A stretch of 52,358 nt of DNA from Candidatus Omnitrophota bacterium (GTDB taxonomy: Bacteria; Omnitrophota; Gorgyraeia; Tantalellales; Tantalellaceae), in assembly GCA_015231405.1 (NCBI GenBank), contig JADGBR010000024.1, positions 3,375 through 55,732 on the forward strand, written 5' to 3'. Both the position numbers and the translations under genes were made by a program. This document shows, piece after piece, positions 42,198 through 51,421 of this stretch (its first letter is position 1; the number at the start of each line of letters is the position of its first letter). The notes under the pieces were generated by a model. That model had not been told where the DNA came from. It ran no database searches and was given only the letters and a program-made list of their open reading frames with translations.

Positions 42198-43423
42198 AGT
42201 TCACGACCAGGGTGCTCTCTTCGAGGTTCCTGAAGGACGATCCGCACGGGTCACTGCGCATGCCGGTTTACGATAACGCCGCGTTCGAATTCGCGTCGGC
42301 CGAAGAGCTCGAGCTGGCTTTTCTGGGGAAGAACCCGGCTCACGCTTATTCGAGGATAACTAACCCCACCGTCGAAGATCTTGAACTAAGGATAAAAGAA
42401 GGGACCGGAGCCATTGGGGTGGTAGCGCTCTCATCGGGAATGGCGGCGATCGCCAACGTCATCATGACTATAGCCTCATTCGGAGATAATATCGTGACGA
42501 CCAGGCACCTTTTTGGTAACACGTATTCTCTTTTCGAGAATACGCTGAAAGCGTGGGGGCTGGAAACCAGGTACGCGGACTTTACGGACCTTGCGGGCGT
42601 CGAAAAACACCTTGATGGAAGGACAAAAGCGGTCTTTCTCGAGACTATCACGAACCCCCAGCTTGAAGTGGCCGATATCAGGGCTTTGTCGGATATCGCG
42701 AGAGAGAGAAGGGTCCCGGTAATAGCCGATACGACACTTACGCCACCGGGGCTTTTCAGGTCGGGGGATTTCGGTATTGACATCGAGGTCATTTCGAGCA
42801 CAAAATACATATCGGGGGGAGCAACATCGGTAGGCGGGCTTATAATCGATAACGGGAAATTTGATTGGCGTGCGAATTCAAAGCTGGCGCCCGACGCGAA
42901 GAAATTCGGGCCATTCGCCTTTTTAAGCAGGCTGAGGCGCGAGGTGTACCGTAACCTGGGGGCATGTATGTCCCCGCATAGCGCGTATCTGCAGTCTCTT
43001 GGCCTTGAGACGCTCGAGCTTCGGGCCGGCGCGGCATCGGCTAACGCCGAAAAACTGGCTCTTTTTCTCGAAGGCGCCCGCGGGGTGAAGTCGGTCAATT
43101 ATCCCGGTCTTAAGTCATCGAAATACTACGTAACGGCAAAAGAGCAGTTCGGGGGTAAATTCGGGAGCCTTCTCACTTTTGATCTTGCCTCCAAAGAAGA
43201 GTGTTTCAAGTTAATGAACGGGTTGAAGATATTGAGGAGAGCCACGAATATACAGGATAACAGGTCCCTGGTCATACATCCCGAATCCACGATCTTCGCC
43301 GAATACCCCGACGCGGTGAAATCCTCTATGGGCATAAGGAAGACCACCGTCAGGATATCGGCCGGGATAGAGGACGCGGACGATCTGATCGCGGACATAA
43401 AGAACGCTTTGGAGGCATTATGA
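42194..43423 (+). CDS. metY: O-acetylhomoserine/O-acetylserine sulfhydrylase, MetY-type PLP enzyme
   Basis: 409 residues of the Cys/Met-metabolism PLP family. The Schiff-base lysine is Lys204 in SSTKYISGG. The start has the usual PVYDNAAFEF and AYSRITNPTVEDLE motifs, and the end VRISAGIEDADDLI. Family members make homocysteine from O-acetylhomoserine and sulfide. Next to a sulfur carrier, adenylase and JAMM protease it matches the thiocarboxylate-dependent form, where sulfur comes from the carrier. It overlaps hcyS and the adenylase by 4 bases each. The exact acceptor (homoserine or serine ester) cannot be told. Confidence 0.9.
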   Translation: MKFTTRVLSSRFLKDDPHGSLRMPVYDNAAFEFASAEELELAFLGKNPAHAYSRITNPTVEDLELRIKEGTGAIGVVALSSGMAAIANVIMTIASFGDNIVTTRHLFGNTYSLFENTLKAWGLETRYADFTDLAGVEKHLDGRTKAVFLETITNPQLEVADIRALSDIARERRVPVIADTTLTPPGLFRSGDFGIDIEVISSTKYISGGATSVGGLIIDNGKFDWRANSKLAPDAKKFGPFAFLSRLRREVYRNLGACMSPHSAYLQSLGLETLELRAGAASANAEKLALFLEGARGVKSVNYPGLKSSKYYVTAKEQFGGKFGSLLTFDLASKEECFKLMNGLKILRRATNIQDNRSLVIHPESTIFAEYPDAVKSSMGIRKTTVRISAGIEDADDLIADIKNALEAL

Positions 43424-44229
43424 TCGATCTTACGGAAGACCAGCTCGAGCGGTACTCTCGGCATATAATACTTAAGGATATAGGCGTGGAAGGGCAGTCG
43501 AAGATACTTGAGTTCAAAGTCCTCATAATAGGGCTCGGAGGGCTTGGCGCTCCCGCGGCGCTGTATCTCGCGGCCGCCGGCGTCGGGACAATAGGTATCG
43601 CCGACGGGGATACCGTCGATCTTTCCAACCTCCAGCGGCAGGTCATACATTTTACGGCCGACGTCGGCAAACGCAAGGTCATATCCGCTATGGAAAAGAT
43701 GAAGGCGATAAATCCCGACACGAACGTAGTCGTATATGACGAAAAACTGGTGGCCGCTAATATCGCCGGGGTAATAAAGGATTACGATTTTATCATAGAC
43801 GGCACGGATAATTTCCCGGCGAAGTTCCTTATTAACGACGCGTGCGTCATGGGGAAAAAACCATTTTCACACGGCGGTATCCTCAGGTTCGAGGGGCAGA
43901 CCGTCACTTATCTTCCGGGGCATACGTGCTACAGATGTGTTTTTACGGGACCGCCTCCTAAGAGTTCGGTCCCGTCATGTTCGGAGGCAGGGGTGCTGGG
44001 CGCCATCGCGGGCATGCTGGGGACGATACAGGCCGCGGAAGCGATAAAGTATGCGGCGGGAGTGGGGAGGCTTCTGGTCGACAGGATGCTGGTATTTGAC
44101 GCGCTCAAAATGGATTTTAGGACGGTGCCTCTTTCAAGGAACCCGCGCTGTCCGCTCTGCGGTGAGAACCCGTCGATACGTGAACTCGTGGACCATGAAC
44201 AGCCGGCTTGCGATATCAGGAGAAAATGA
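43420..44229 (+). CDS. hcyF: ThiF/MoeB-type carrier-protein adenylyltransferase (HcyF-like)
   Basis: 269 residues, E1-like. ATP motif GLGGLG at 38-43; ADGDTVDLSNLQRQ; DGTDNFPAKFLIND; zinc pairs CYRC and CPLC; PSCSEAGVLG with the candidate catalytic Cys. It adenylates the carrier C-terminal Gly so that sulfur can be attached. The gene order carrier, sulfhydrylase, adenylase, protease supports HcyF rather than MoeB or ThiF. It overlaps metY by 4 bases. Confidence 0.9.
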   Translation: MIDLTEDQLERYSRHIILKDIGVEGQSKILEFKVLIIGLGGLGAPAALYLAAAGVGTIGIADGDTVDLSNLQRQVIHFTADVGKRKVISAMEKMKAINPDTNVVVYDEKLVAANIAGVIKDYDFIIDGTDNFPAKFLINDACVMGKKPFSHGGILRFEGQTVTYLPGHTCYRCVFTGPPPKSSVPSCSEAGVLGAIAGMLGTIQAAEAIKYAAGVGRLLVDRMLVFDALKMDFRTVPLSRNPRCPLCGENPSIRELVDHEQPACDIRRK

Positions 44230-44232
44230 GCC

Positions 44233-44652
44233 ATGACAGTTATTGCCCGACAGGAGATATTTAATAAGATGATCGCTCATTCGAAAGTTGAGGCGCCCAT
44301 AGAAGCCACAGGTTACCTGGCGGGCATAAGGACGCCTGAAGGGATAATTGCCCTGGAAGCGTATCCTATGGTTAACATTGACGCGAGCGCCGAACATTTT
44401 TCGTTCTCTCCCGAAGAACAGTTCAGGGTGATGAAGGAAGCCAGGGGGAAGGGGCTCGAAATGGTAGCGGTATATCATAGTCATCCGGCCACTCCCGCGA
44501 GGCTTTCGGAAGAGGATATACGGCTGGCTTATGATCCGGATATGGTGCACGTAATAATATCTCTTAAAGACGATAAAGTCGATATCAAGGCTTTCAATGT
44601 GCGTGATTCGGCGGTAAGTGAAGTTAAAATGGAGGTTAAGCGCCATGGGTAG
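44233..44652 (+). CDS. hcyD: JAMM/Mec+ metalloprotease processing the sulfur carrier (HcyD-like)
   Basis: 139 residues. The zinc-dependent JAMM motif is complete: Glu24 then His82, His84 (HSHP), Ser92 and Asp95. Mec+ family proteins cut single residues or amino acids from carrier C-termini (CysO-cysteine in Mycobacterium, the HcyS end in Wolinella). Here it fits removal of the Arg that blocks the carrier. It overlaps the sulfite reductase gene by 8 bases. Confidence 0.9.
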   Translation: MTVIARQEIFNKMIAHSKVEAPIEATGYLAGIRTPEGIIALEAYPMVNIDASAEHFSFSPEEQFRVMKEARGKGLEMVAVYHSHPATPARLSEEDIRLAYDPDMVHVIISLKDDKVDIKAFNVRDSAVSEVKMEVKRHG

Positions 44653-46993
44653 CTATGAGATACCTGCCGGTTTGACCGGTGAGATAAAGGACTTCTCGTG
44701 TCTCATCAACGAGTTTAAGAACGGTCGTGTGGCCGCAAAAGAGTTCAAGGCCATAAGGGTGCCGTTCGGCATGTACGAGCAGCGGGAGGAAGGGACTTAT
44801 ATGATCAGGATAAGATGCGCGGCCGGGATAATTACGCCTGGCGAGCTGGGGCATATCGCGTCTTTGGCCGCGAGATACGGCGACGGGACCATACACATTA
44901 CTACCCGACAGGAACCCCAGCTTCACTACGTTAAACTCGAGGACGCCCCGAAAATAATGGAAGAGCTGATCGGCCTCGGCTTGTCGTCAAGGGGCGGCGG
45001 GGGTAATACCGTGAGGAACATTACGGTATCCGAGGACGCAGGGGTGGATCCTTACGAGGTTTTCGACGTTACTCCCTATGCCGTCGCTCTCACGTCGCGG
45101 TTCATAGCCGAGCCGGATTCATGGACGCTCCCGCGAAAATTCAAATTCGCTTTTTCCGGATCAGGCGCGGATAAGGGCCTTTCGACCGTATCGGACCTGG
45201 GTTTCATCGCTCGTGTGGATGGTAACGGGAGAAAAGGTTTCAAGGTGTACGCCGCCGGAGGCATGGGGGCGAGGTCCAGCGCGGGTAAGCTCCTCCTTGA
45301 GTTTATCCCTGATACGGAAGTTTATAATGCCGCAAAAGCCGCGAAGGAGCTTTTCTGGAAACACGGTAACAGAAGGAATAAACACGCCGCGAGGCTCAGA
45401 TTCCTCTGGGATTCACTCGGTGAGGCCGAGTTTAGGCGATTATTCGGCGAGGAATACAGCCGGGTCAAGGAACGCGCGTATCAGCCGCTGGATGTGAAAG
45501 AGACCGGCGAAACTTCACGCGTTCCGGATATCGCGGCGGAAGGCCCGGGTAACGCCGCGGATTTCGCTCTTTGGAAAGACAGGTTCGTTTCCATGCAGAA
45601 ACGGAAAGGTTTCATGAGCGTTACTCTCCCTGTTGAATTCGGCTTTCTCGGCCACGAACACGCTTCCGGGCTTGCCGGGTTTATTTCAGTTTTCGGGGAT
45701 GATACCGTTAGGTTCACGAGAGACCAGAATATCCGTCTCAGGAATATACCGGAAAAATATCTGGGGAACCTGTATAACTTTTTAATAAAAAGCGGGGTCT
45801 CGTTCAACCGCCCTCAAGTTCTTGACGGCATAGTATCCTGCGCCGGGGCGTCGACCTGCCAGCTTGGTATATGTTTATCGAGGGGTGCCGCCAAAGCCGT
45901 CATAAATAAGCTCGAGAATTCAGGGCTCGACCTGGACGGTCTTAAAGGCCTCAAAATAAATATTTCAGGTTGTCCGAATTCATGCGGGCAGCATCCTGTA
46001 GCTGATCTCGGGTTTTCCGGAAAGGTGTTGAGAAAGAACGGAAGGATGTATCCGGCGTACAAGATATCCGGCGGAGCCGTGATAAATGACGTCGGGACGA
46101 AGCTGGCAGGCGACCTTGGGGAAGTGAGCTCAAGGGATCTTCCGTCCATCGCCGCGGATATCCTTGGCGCGTATCTCCTGGACGCGGACCGGGCTAAAGG
46201 ATTCCAGGGGTTCATCGCGGGATCCGGCAAGAAGGAAATAGAACGGCTATGCGCGAAATACGCCGAAATACCTGAGTTCGAGGAAGACAGGAACTACTAT
46301 TACGACTGGGGCGCGAAAGAGCCTTTTTCGCTTGCGACCAGAGGCTCCGGGGAATGTTCCGCCGGGGTATCCGACCTCATCGAAGTGGACATGGACAATA
46401 TCGCCCGTCTTCAAAAAGAGATCTTGTCCCTTGAGAGAACTGCCCCGGGCGCTCGCCGGGGTGAACTCGCGCGCGAACTTATTTTTTATTCTTCCAGGGC
46501 ACTTCTTGTAACGCGCGGCGTTGATGAGAGGGCAGAAAAAGGAGTGTTCGGCGAGTTCATAGAACATTTTATCGATTCGGGGCTTGTCTCCGGGAGCTAC
46601 AGGGACATATTATGCGAAGCGTCACGGAATGACGCGGGGTCGCTTGCCGGGAAAGCGGAAGAGGCATTAAGCCTGGCCGAAAGGGTAAAGTATCTGTACG
46701 GCGCTATGGACAGCTCTTTCTCTTTTGACGCCGCTTCGCGGGTTCAGGCCGCGGGAGATATCGCTAGACCCGGCGTGAGCCGTGATCTCAGGGGTGTAGC
46801 GTGTCCGATGAATTTCGTTAAGACAAAAATGGAGCTGTCTAAACTGAATCCGGGCGATACACTGGAGATATTGCTTGATGACGGCAGCCCCATCGAGAAC
46901 GTCCCCGGGTCAGTGAAAGCCGAAGGGCATGAGATAGTCGCGAGCGAAAAGAAGAACGGGTACTGGTCTTTATTGATACGCAAAAAGGCATAA
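44645..46993 (+). CDS. Siroheme sulfite reductase fused to a TusA domain
   Basis: 782 residues. Nitrite/sulfite reductase half-domains are followed by the siroheme 4Fe-4S ligands Cys399/Cys405 (CAGASTC) and Cys443/Cys447 (CPNSC). A middle region (about 545-700) with GSGECSAGV is unassigned. A TusA/SirA domain fills about 712-782 with its sulfur-carrying CP motif (RGVACPMNF, Cys720). It reduces sulfite to sulfide, and the TusA part may accept or channel the sulfur. The track start 44618 is too early; ATG 44645 with GGAGG at 44631 fits. It immediately follows the JAMM gene in the operon. Confidence 0.9.
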   Translation: MGSYEIPAGLTGEIKDFSCLINEFKNGRVAAKEFKAIRVPFGMYEQREEGTYMIRIRCAAGIITPGELGHIASLAARYGDGTIHITTRQEPQLHYVKLEDAPKIMEELIGLGLSSRGGGGNTVRNITVSEDAGVDPYEVFDVTPYAVALTSRFIAEPDSWTLPRKFKFAFSGSGADKGLSTVSDLGFIARVDGNGRKGFKVYAAGGMGARSSAGKLLLEFIPDTEVYNAAKAAKELFWKHGNRRNKHAARLRFLWDSLGEAEFRRLFGEEYSRVKERAYQPLDVKETGETSRVPDIAAEGPGNAADFALWKDRFVSMQKRKGFMSVTLPVEFGFLGHEHASGLAGFISVFGDDTVRFTRDQNIRLRNIPEKYLGNLYNFLIKSGVSFNRPQVLDGIVSCAGASTCQLGICLSRGAAKAVINKLENSGLDLDGLKGLKINISGCPNSCGQHPVADLGFSGKVLRKNGRMYPAYKISGGAVINDVGTKLAGDLGEVSSRDLPSIAADILGAYLLDADRAKGFQGFIAGSGKKEIERLCAKYAEIPEFEEDRNYYYDWGAKEPFSLATRGSGECSAGVSDLIEVDMDNIARLQKEILSLERTAPGARRGELARELIFYSSRALLVTRGVDERAEKGVFGEFIEHFIDSGLVSGSYRDILCEASRNDAGSLAGKAEEALSLAERVKYLYGAMDSSFSFDAASRVQAAGDIARPGVSRDLRGVACPMNFVKTKMELSKLNPGDTLEILLDDGSPIENVPGSVKAEGHEIVASEKKNGYWSLLIRKKA

Positions 46994-47005
46994 GAGGGAG
47001 GAAGG

Positions 47006-47944
47006 ATGTCGCCGTTTTCGGAAAGCGTCGCGGAAAACATACTGGATCTTATCGGGAACACCCCGATGGTAAGGCTCGGTAAGATAGTCGAACCGGGTAT
47101 GGCGCGCGTCCTGGCGAAATTGGAATCATTTAATCCGGGCGGAAGCGTAAAGGATCGGATATGCAAAAGGACCATTGAGGAGGCCGAGCGGGAAGGGCGC
47201 CTTATCCCTGGATCGACCATAATCGAGCCTACGAGCGGGAATACGGGTATTGGCCTCGCGATGATCTCTGCGGTCAAGGGATACAAATGCGTGCTCGTCC
47301 TCCCGGAAACTATGAGCCTTGAGAGGATATACATACTCCGTTCCTACGGCGCCGAGGTGGTCCTTACGCCCGGAGCGGAAGGGATGGAAGGCGCGATAAA
47401 AAAAGCCGAAGAGATCCACAGGAGAACGCCTGCGAGTTTCATGCCGCGGCAGTTCACGAACAGGTTCAACCCCGACGAGCACAGGAAGTCCACGGCGAAA
47501 GAGATATTGAGTGCAGCCGGTCCGGACATCAGCGCGTTCGTAGCCGGTGTAGGCACAGGCGGGACCATCACCGGAGTAGGTGAAGTGTTGAAGAGAAAGA
47601 ACCCCGGGATAAAAATCATCGCCGTCGAGCCTAAGACGAGCGCTGTGCTTTCAGGTGGTAAGCGCGGCCCTCATAAGATACAGGGCATAGGCGCCGGGTT
47701 CGTTCCGGAAATTCTTAATACGGGCATCATCGATTCCGTAGTTGCCGTAGACGACATGGACGCTTTCGGGATGGCCAAAAGGCTCGCTCGCGAGGAAGGG
47801 ATATTCGTAGGCATTTCTTCGGGAGCCGCCTGTTACGGGGCGTTGAAGGCAGCGGGAGAGATAGGTCCGGGCGGGACGGTGGTTACGCTTTTTCCGGATC
47901 TTGGCGAAAGATATTTTTCGATGGAGAGATATTTCGAGACATGA
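47006..47944 (+). CDS. cysK: Cysteine synthase
   Basis: 312 residues. The PLP lysine is Lys49 in NPGGSVKDR. EPTSGNTGIGLA and GVGTGGTITGVGE bind substrate and PLP phosphate, and ISSGAACYGALKA is near the end. It makes cysteine from O-acetylserine and sulfide. Preceded by GAGGGAGGAAGG and 12 bases after the sulfite reductase. Last gene of the operon. In CymR systems CysK is also a co-regulator, which fits the Rrf2 gene at the front (inference). Confidence 0.94.
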   Translation: MSPFSESVAENILDLIGNTPMVRLGKIVEPGMARVLAKLESFNPGGSVKDRICKRTIEEAEREGRLIPGSTIIEPTSGNTGIGLAMISAVKGYKCVLVLPETMSLERIYILRSYGAEVVLTPGAEGMEGAIKKAEEIHRRTPASFMPRQFTNRFNPDEHRKSTAKEILSAAGPDISAFVAGVGTGGTITGVGEVLKRKNPGIKIIAVEPKTSAVLSGGKRGPHKIQGIGAGFVPEILNTGIIDSVVAVDDMDAFGMAKRLAREEGIFVGISSGAACYGALKAAGEIGPGGTVVTLFPDLGERYFSMERYFET

Positions 47945-48010
47945 CGCGTGTGAGGTTCTTGATAAATATTTTTTTGGGGAAGAGAGAGTAGTTTATAAAA
48001 CGATTTTTTA

Positions 48011-48038
48011 TTGACTTTGGTAATAATTAGTATATATT
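48011..48038 (+). promoter_or_regulatory. Promoter of the kamA-like operon
   Basis: TTGACT (48011-48016) and TATATT (48033-48038), spacing 16, in an AT-rich gap after cysK. Confidence 0.65.
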
Positions 48039-48095
48039 CATTAACGAATAGATAAAAATAATTCGCGCAAAAAAAAATATTAGAGATCAAAAGAA

Positions 48096-49274
48096 ATGCC
48101 GACCGAAAAGGCGGCGAAAAGGGGGAAATCAGAAATGGAAAAAGAGCAGGCGATAGTGGGTGCATCGGCCGGAGACGAGCCCCCCGGTACTATCGTCGAA
48201 TGCGAAGCGCAGGGGACATGGCAAAGAGGCTATTCGCATTCGATAAAAGACATTGAAGAACTTTCCAAACGGATCCCCATAAGCGACGAGAATAAAGCGA
48301 CCCTCCAAAAAGTTTCTGAAGAGTTCCATCTGAGAATAACGGATTATTATCTGTCACTCATCAAAGACCCGTCCGACGCCAAAGACCCGATCTACATGCA
48401 GTGCGTGCCTTCACCCGAGGAGATAAAAGTTTCGGAGCACGACAGCATTGATCCGCTCGGCGAAGTCGAGACGGAAGCAACTCCGTTCCTAGTGCACAGG
48501 TATCCCGACAGGGTGCTCTTCCTGGTGACGGGAAAATGTTTTATGTACTGCAGGCACTGCACCCGTAAAAGGCTGTGGAAATGCGGTACAGCGGAGCCAG
48601 GGCGCGCGGACATAGACGAGGCCGTGGCGTACATAAAGAAGAACAGGGAGATAAGGGAAGTCGTCATATCCGGCGGCGACCCCCTGACCCTTAATACCGA
48701 AAAGCTCAGGTACATACTTTCCTCTGTCTCCAAAGTCCGGACCGTCGATGTCATGCGCGTCGGGACCAGAACGCCGGTGGTGTTCCCCGAAAGGATAGAC
48801 GACGAGCTGTGCGACATGCTTGAGGGTTTCGAGAAACTTTGGATGAACGTGCAGTTCAACCATTCGAGGGAGATAACTCCACAGGCGATAAGGGCGTTAC
48901 GGCGACTGCAGAAATGCGGCATACCAGTAAGCAACCAGTCGGTGCTATTAAAGGGCATAAACGACGACCCGAAAGTGATGAAGGACCTTTGCCAGAAACT
49001 TCAGAAGGTCAGGGTGAGGCCGTATTATATTTTCCAGTGCGATCCGGTCGTAGGCGCGGCGCATTTCAGGACGTCTGTCTTCAAGGGCATGGAGATCATC
49101 GAGAAGATGAGAGGGCATACGAGCGGCATGTGCGTGCCGACTTTCGTCGTCGACGGTATAGACGGCAGGGGCAAGGTGCCGATAATGCCGAACTATATAA
49201 CCTCCGTGACGGAAAAAAGCCTCATCCTTCGCAATTACGAGAATGAGGTTTTTGAGTATCACAATCCGGCCTAG
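48096..49274 (+). CDS. kamA: Lysine 2,3-aminomutase (radical SAM, PLP)
   Basis: 392 residues. Radical SAM cysteines Cys148, Cys152, Cys155 (CFMYCRHC). GGDPLT follows. The PLP lysine lies in DGIDGRGKVPIMPNY. Two Asp that bind the side-chain amino group of lysine in the Clostridium enzyme appear conserved (QCDPVVG and VVDGIDG), arguing for lysine rather than glutamate as substrate. The product would be beta-lysine. The start is ATG 48096 or ATG 48135. First gene of a set with two ATP-grasp enzymes and a GNAT. The EpmB role is unlikely since no EpmA is nearby, but cannot be excluded. Confidence 0.87.
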   Translation: MPTEKAAKRGKSEMEKEQAIVGASAGDEPPGTIVECEAQGTWQRGYSHSIKDIEELSKRIPISDENKATLQKVSEEFHLRITDYYLSLIKDPSDAKDPIYMQCVPSPEEIKVSEHDSIDPLGEVETEATPFLVHRYPDRVLFLVTGKCFMYCRHCTRKRLWKCGTAEPGRADIDEAVAYIKKNREIREVVISGGDPLTLNTEKLRYILSSVSKVRTVDVMRVGTRTPVVFPERIDDELCDMLEGFEKLWMNVQFNHSREITPQAIRALRRLQKCGIPVSNQSVLLKGINDDPKVMKDLCQKLQKVRVRPYYIFQCDPVVGAAHFRTSVFKGMEIIEKMRGHTSGMCVPTFVVDGIDGRGKVPIMPNYITSVTEKSLILRNYENEVFEYHNPA

Positions 49275-49297
49275 CCGGAAGTTCTTAGGCGCGCGGT

Positions 49298-50305
49298 ATG
49301 GGCATTTTGAAAAGCATAAGCGTAATTTACAACCTAAAGGATAAGACCCGGACGGACGATCTCCATGAGGAATACGACGAGATAGAGACCATCCTCGCGC
49401 TCAAAAAAGAGATAGAGACCCTCGGGCTTACCGTAAACCTCCTCCAGCACGACGATGAGTTCCTCCCCAATGTGGTTCGCGACACCCCCGAGATGGCGTT
49501 CAATATAGCGGAAGGTATAGGGAAGACAAGGGGCCGGGAATCCCAGGTGCCATGTATACTCGAAAGCCTCGGAGTGCCTTATTCCGGGTCTGACCCCATA
49601 TCTCTCGGGATAACGCTGGACAAATATCTGACGAACGTGGTCTTAAAGTCCGCGGGCGTTCCCGTCCCGGAAGCGGTCACGGTAGAAACTCCGGAAGATG
49701 CCGAAAGGATAAAGGATATTTTTAAGCGCCGTTCGCGTTGTATAGTCAAACCCCGCTGGGAAGGTTCGTCGAAAGGGATATTTGATAATTCAGTCGCGTC
49801 CAGCCCCGCGTCGGCTTCCGAAAAGGCTATGGAGCTGCTCATAAAGTACGAGCAGCCGGTGCTCGTCGAGGAGTTCCTGCCTAAAGACGAGATAACGTGC
49901 GGGCTTACCGGTAACGGCGAACCTGAGGTCCTCGGGATGATGAGGATATCACCCAGAGAGAAAGGAGATAATTTTATCTATTCTATCGAGCAGAAGCGCG
50001 ATTGGAAAAAAAAGATAATGTATGAGGACGAAAAAAGCATCCCGGAAAACGTGAGGGAGAATGTCGCCCGTAACGCGAGGGCCGCCTTTAGGGCCCTCGG
50101 TCTCCGCGATGTCGCAAGGATAGATTTCAGGCTTGACTCCGACCTCACTCCGAAGATAATAGATGTGAACCCCTTGCCGGGCCTTTCGCCGGCGTACAGT
50201 GACCTCGTGATAATGTGCCGGCTCGGCGGCGTCGAATACAGTACGCTGGTTGGGAAGATCGTTAAGGCCGCCCTTACGCGTTGCGGGTTCACGCTTCCCC
50301 GATAA
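49298..50305 (+). CDS. D-Ala-D-Ala-ligase-like ATP-grasp enzyme, first copy
   Basis: 335 residues. ATP-grasp with Ddl-type landmarks: PYSGSDPISLGITLDKYLT, VKPRWEGSSKGI, VEEFL, and the Mg site RIDFRLDSDLTPKIIDVNPLPGLSP. It forms an amide bond between an amino acid and a carboxylate using ATP. A second, divergent copy follows directly, and the setting (aminomutase upstream, acetyltransferase downstream) is unlike a cell-wall cluster. I infer a ligase in a small-molecule pathway. Gap of 23 bases after kamA. The ATG has no strong ribosome-binding site. Confidence 0.85.
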   Translation: MGILKSISVIYNLKDKTRTDDLHEEYDEIETILALKKEIETLGLTVNLLQHDDEFLPNVVRDTPEMAFNIAEGIGKTRGRESQVPCILESLGVPYSGSDPISLGITLDKYLTNVVLKSAGVPVPEAVTVETPEDAERIKDIFKRRSRCIVKPRWEGSSKGIFDNSVASSPASASEKAMELLIKYEQPVLVEEFLPKDEITCGLTGNGEPEVLGMMRISPREKGDNFIYSIEQKRDWKKKIMYEDEKSIPENVRENVARNARAAFRALGLRDVARIDFRLDSDLTPKIIDVNPLPGLSPAYSDLVIMCRLGGVEYSTLVGKIVKAALTRCGFTLPR

Positions 50306-50340
50306 CCCGGACTCTTTGACCGATCGAGATATCGCGCCCC

Positions 50341-51345
50341 ATGAATAAGAAAAAAGTAAAAAAGATCGTTATTGCCGTCGGCGTTGACGATGTCCCCAGG
50401 GAGGACACGCTTGACGCTTTGCGTTCCCGTGATTCGGTGCGTATGGCCCTAGTCTCTCTCGGTTACGAAGCCGTTCTTCTGGATATAACCGAGAACGACA
50501 TGGCGGCAGGAGCGGATATGATACTTTCCAGGCTGGAGGAAGAAAGCCCGGACGCGGTATTCAACATCTTTGAAGGTTTTTCGGACGATTCGCGGGCCGA
50601 AATAACATTTGCCGAGATACTGGAAAGCTCGGGCATTCCTTTTACGGGGAATGGCTCACAGGCGCTGGAGATATGTCTCGATAAGTCGAGGACAAGGGAT
50701 GTGCTTATCAAGAACGGGGTGAGCGTACCTTACGGATTCCCTGTCTATAAAATGTCGGATATCTCCGCGAGGGAGATCCGGTATCCATCTTTCATTAAAC
50801 CTTTAAGCGAGGACGCGAGTGTCGGTATAGACGAGATGTCTTTCGTCACCGATGAGAAGGCCCTCCGGGATAGGTTGGAGGCGAAGCTGAAACGGTTCCC
50901 GGGGGGCCTTGTCGTCGAGGAGTTCATATCCGGAAAAGAGTACGCTGCCGGGTTTTTCGGGGAATATCCCTATGAACTGGCCGGGGTGTCTTTGCTCGAT
51001 TTCGGTAATGCCCCTTCCGGAATGAAATTCCTCAATTATTCTTCGAAATGGGACAGATCATCGGCCGAATATACCGGCCTTATCCCCGGAATAATGCGGG
51101 ACGACTCGGAAGTGACGAGGGAGATGGTATCCGATCTTAGCCGGAAAGCCGGACTAGCCCTGGGATGTTCGGGGTATTTCAGGGTCGATCTTCGCGAAAA
51201 GGACGGCGAGCTGTATGTCCTGGACGTCAACCCGAATCCCGACATAAACAAGGACGCCGGTTTCGCAAAACAGTGCTATGCAAAAGGCCTTAGTTATGAG
51301 AAAATGATCATGAAAATAATCGAAATAGCTTTGCGCAAAAAATGA
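50341..51345 (+). CDS. D-Ala-D-Ala-ligase-like ATP-grasp enzyme, second copy
   Basis: 334 residues, ATP-grasp. FTGNGSQALEICLDKSRTRDVL, SEDASVGIDEM, VVEEFISGKEYAAGFFG and RVDLREKDGELYVLDVNPNPD correspond to the first copy and to Ddl. Sequence identity to the first copy is low, so each probably has its own substrate. No TPx or MurC context is nearby. It starts at ATG 50341, 35 bases after the first copy. Two ligases in tandem suggest two successive amide bonds. Confidence 0.84.
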   Translation: MNKKKVKKIVIAVGVDDVPREDTLDALRSRDSVRMALVSLGYEAVLLDITENDMAAGADMILSRLEEESPDAVFNIFEGFSDDSRAEITFAEILESSGIPFTGNGSQALEICLDKSRTRDVLIKNGVSVPYGFPVYKMSDISAREIRYPSFIKPLSEDASVGIDEMSFVTDEKALRDRLEAKLKRFPGGLVVEEFISGKEYAAGFFGEYPYELAGVSLLDFGNAPSGMKFLNYSSKWDRSSAEYTGLIPGIMRDDSEVTREMVSDLSRKAGLALGCSGYFRVDLREKDGELYVLDVNPNPDINKDAGFAKQCYAKGLSYEKMIMKIIEIALRKK

Positions 51346-51346
51346 C

Positions 51347-51370
51347 GTAGGGGCGCCCTTTATGGGTGCC
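51347..51370 (+). repeat. REP-like hairpin (GTAGG head)
   Basis: GTAGG then GGCGCCC / GGGTGCC, similar in design to the REP copies near RAYT. It begins right after the second ligase stop. A short run of heptamer-like units (GTCGAAG, ATCGACG, ATCGATA) follows at 51389-51409. Confidence 0.5.
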
Positions 51371-51421
51371 ATGATAAATGAAAGAAAGTCGAAGATCGAC
51401 GATCGATAATAAAGGAGTCCA

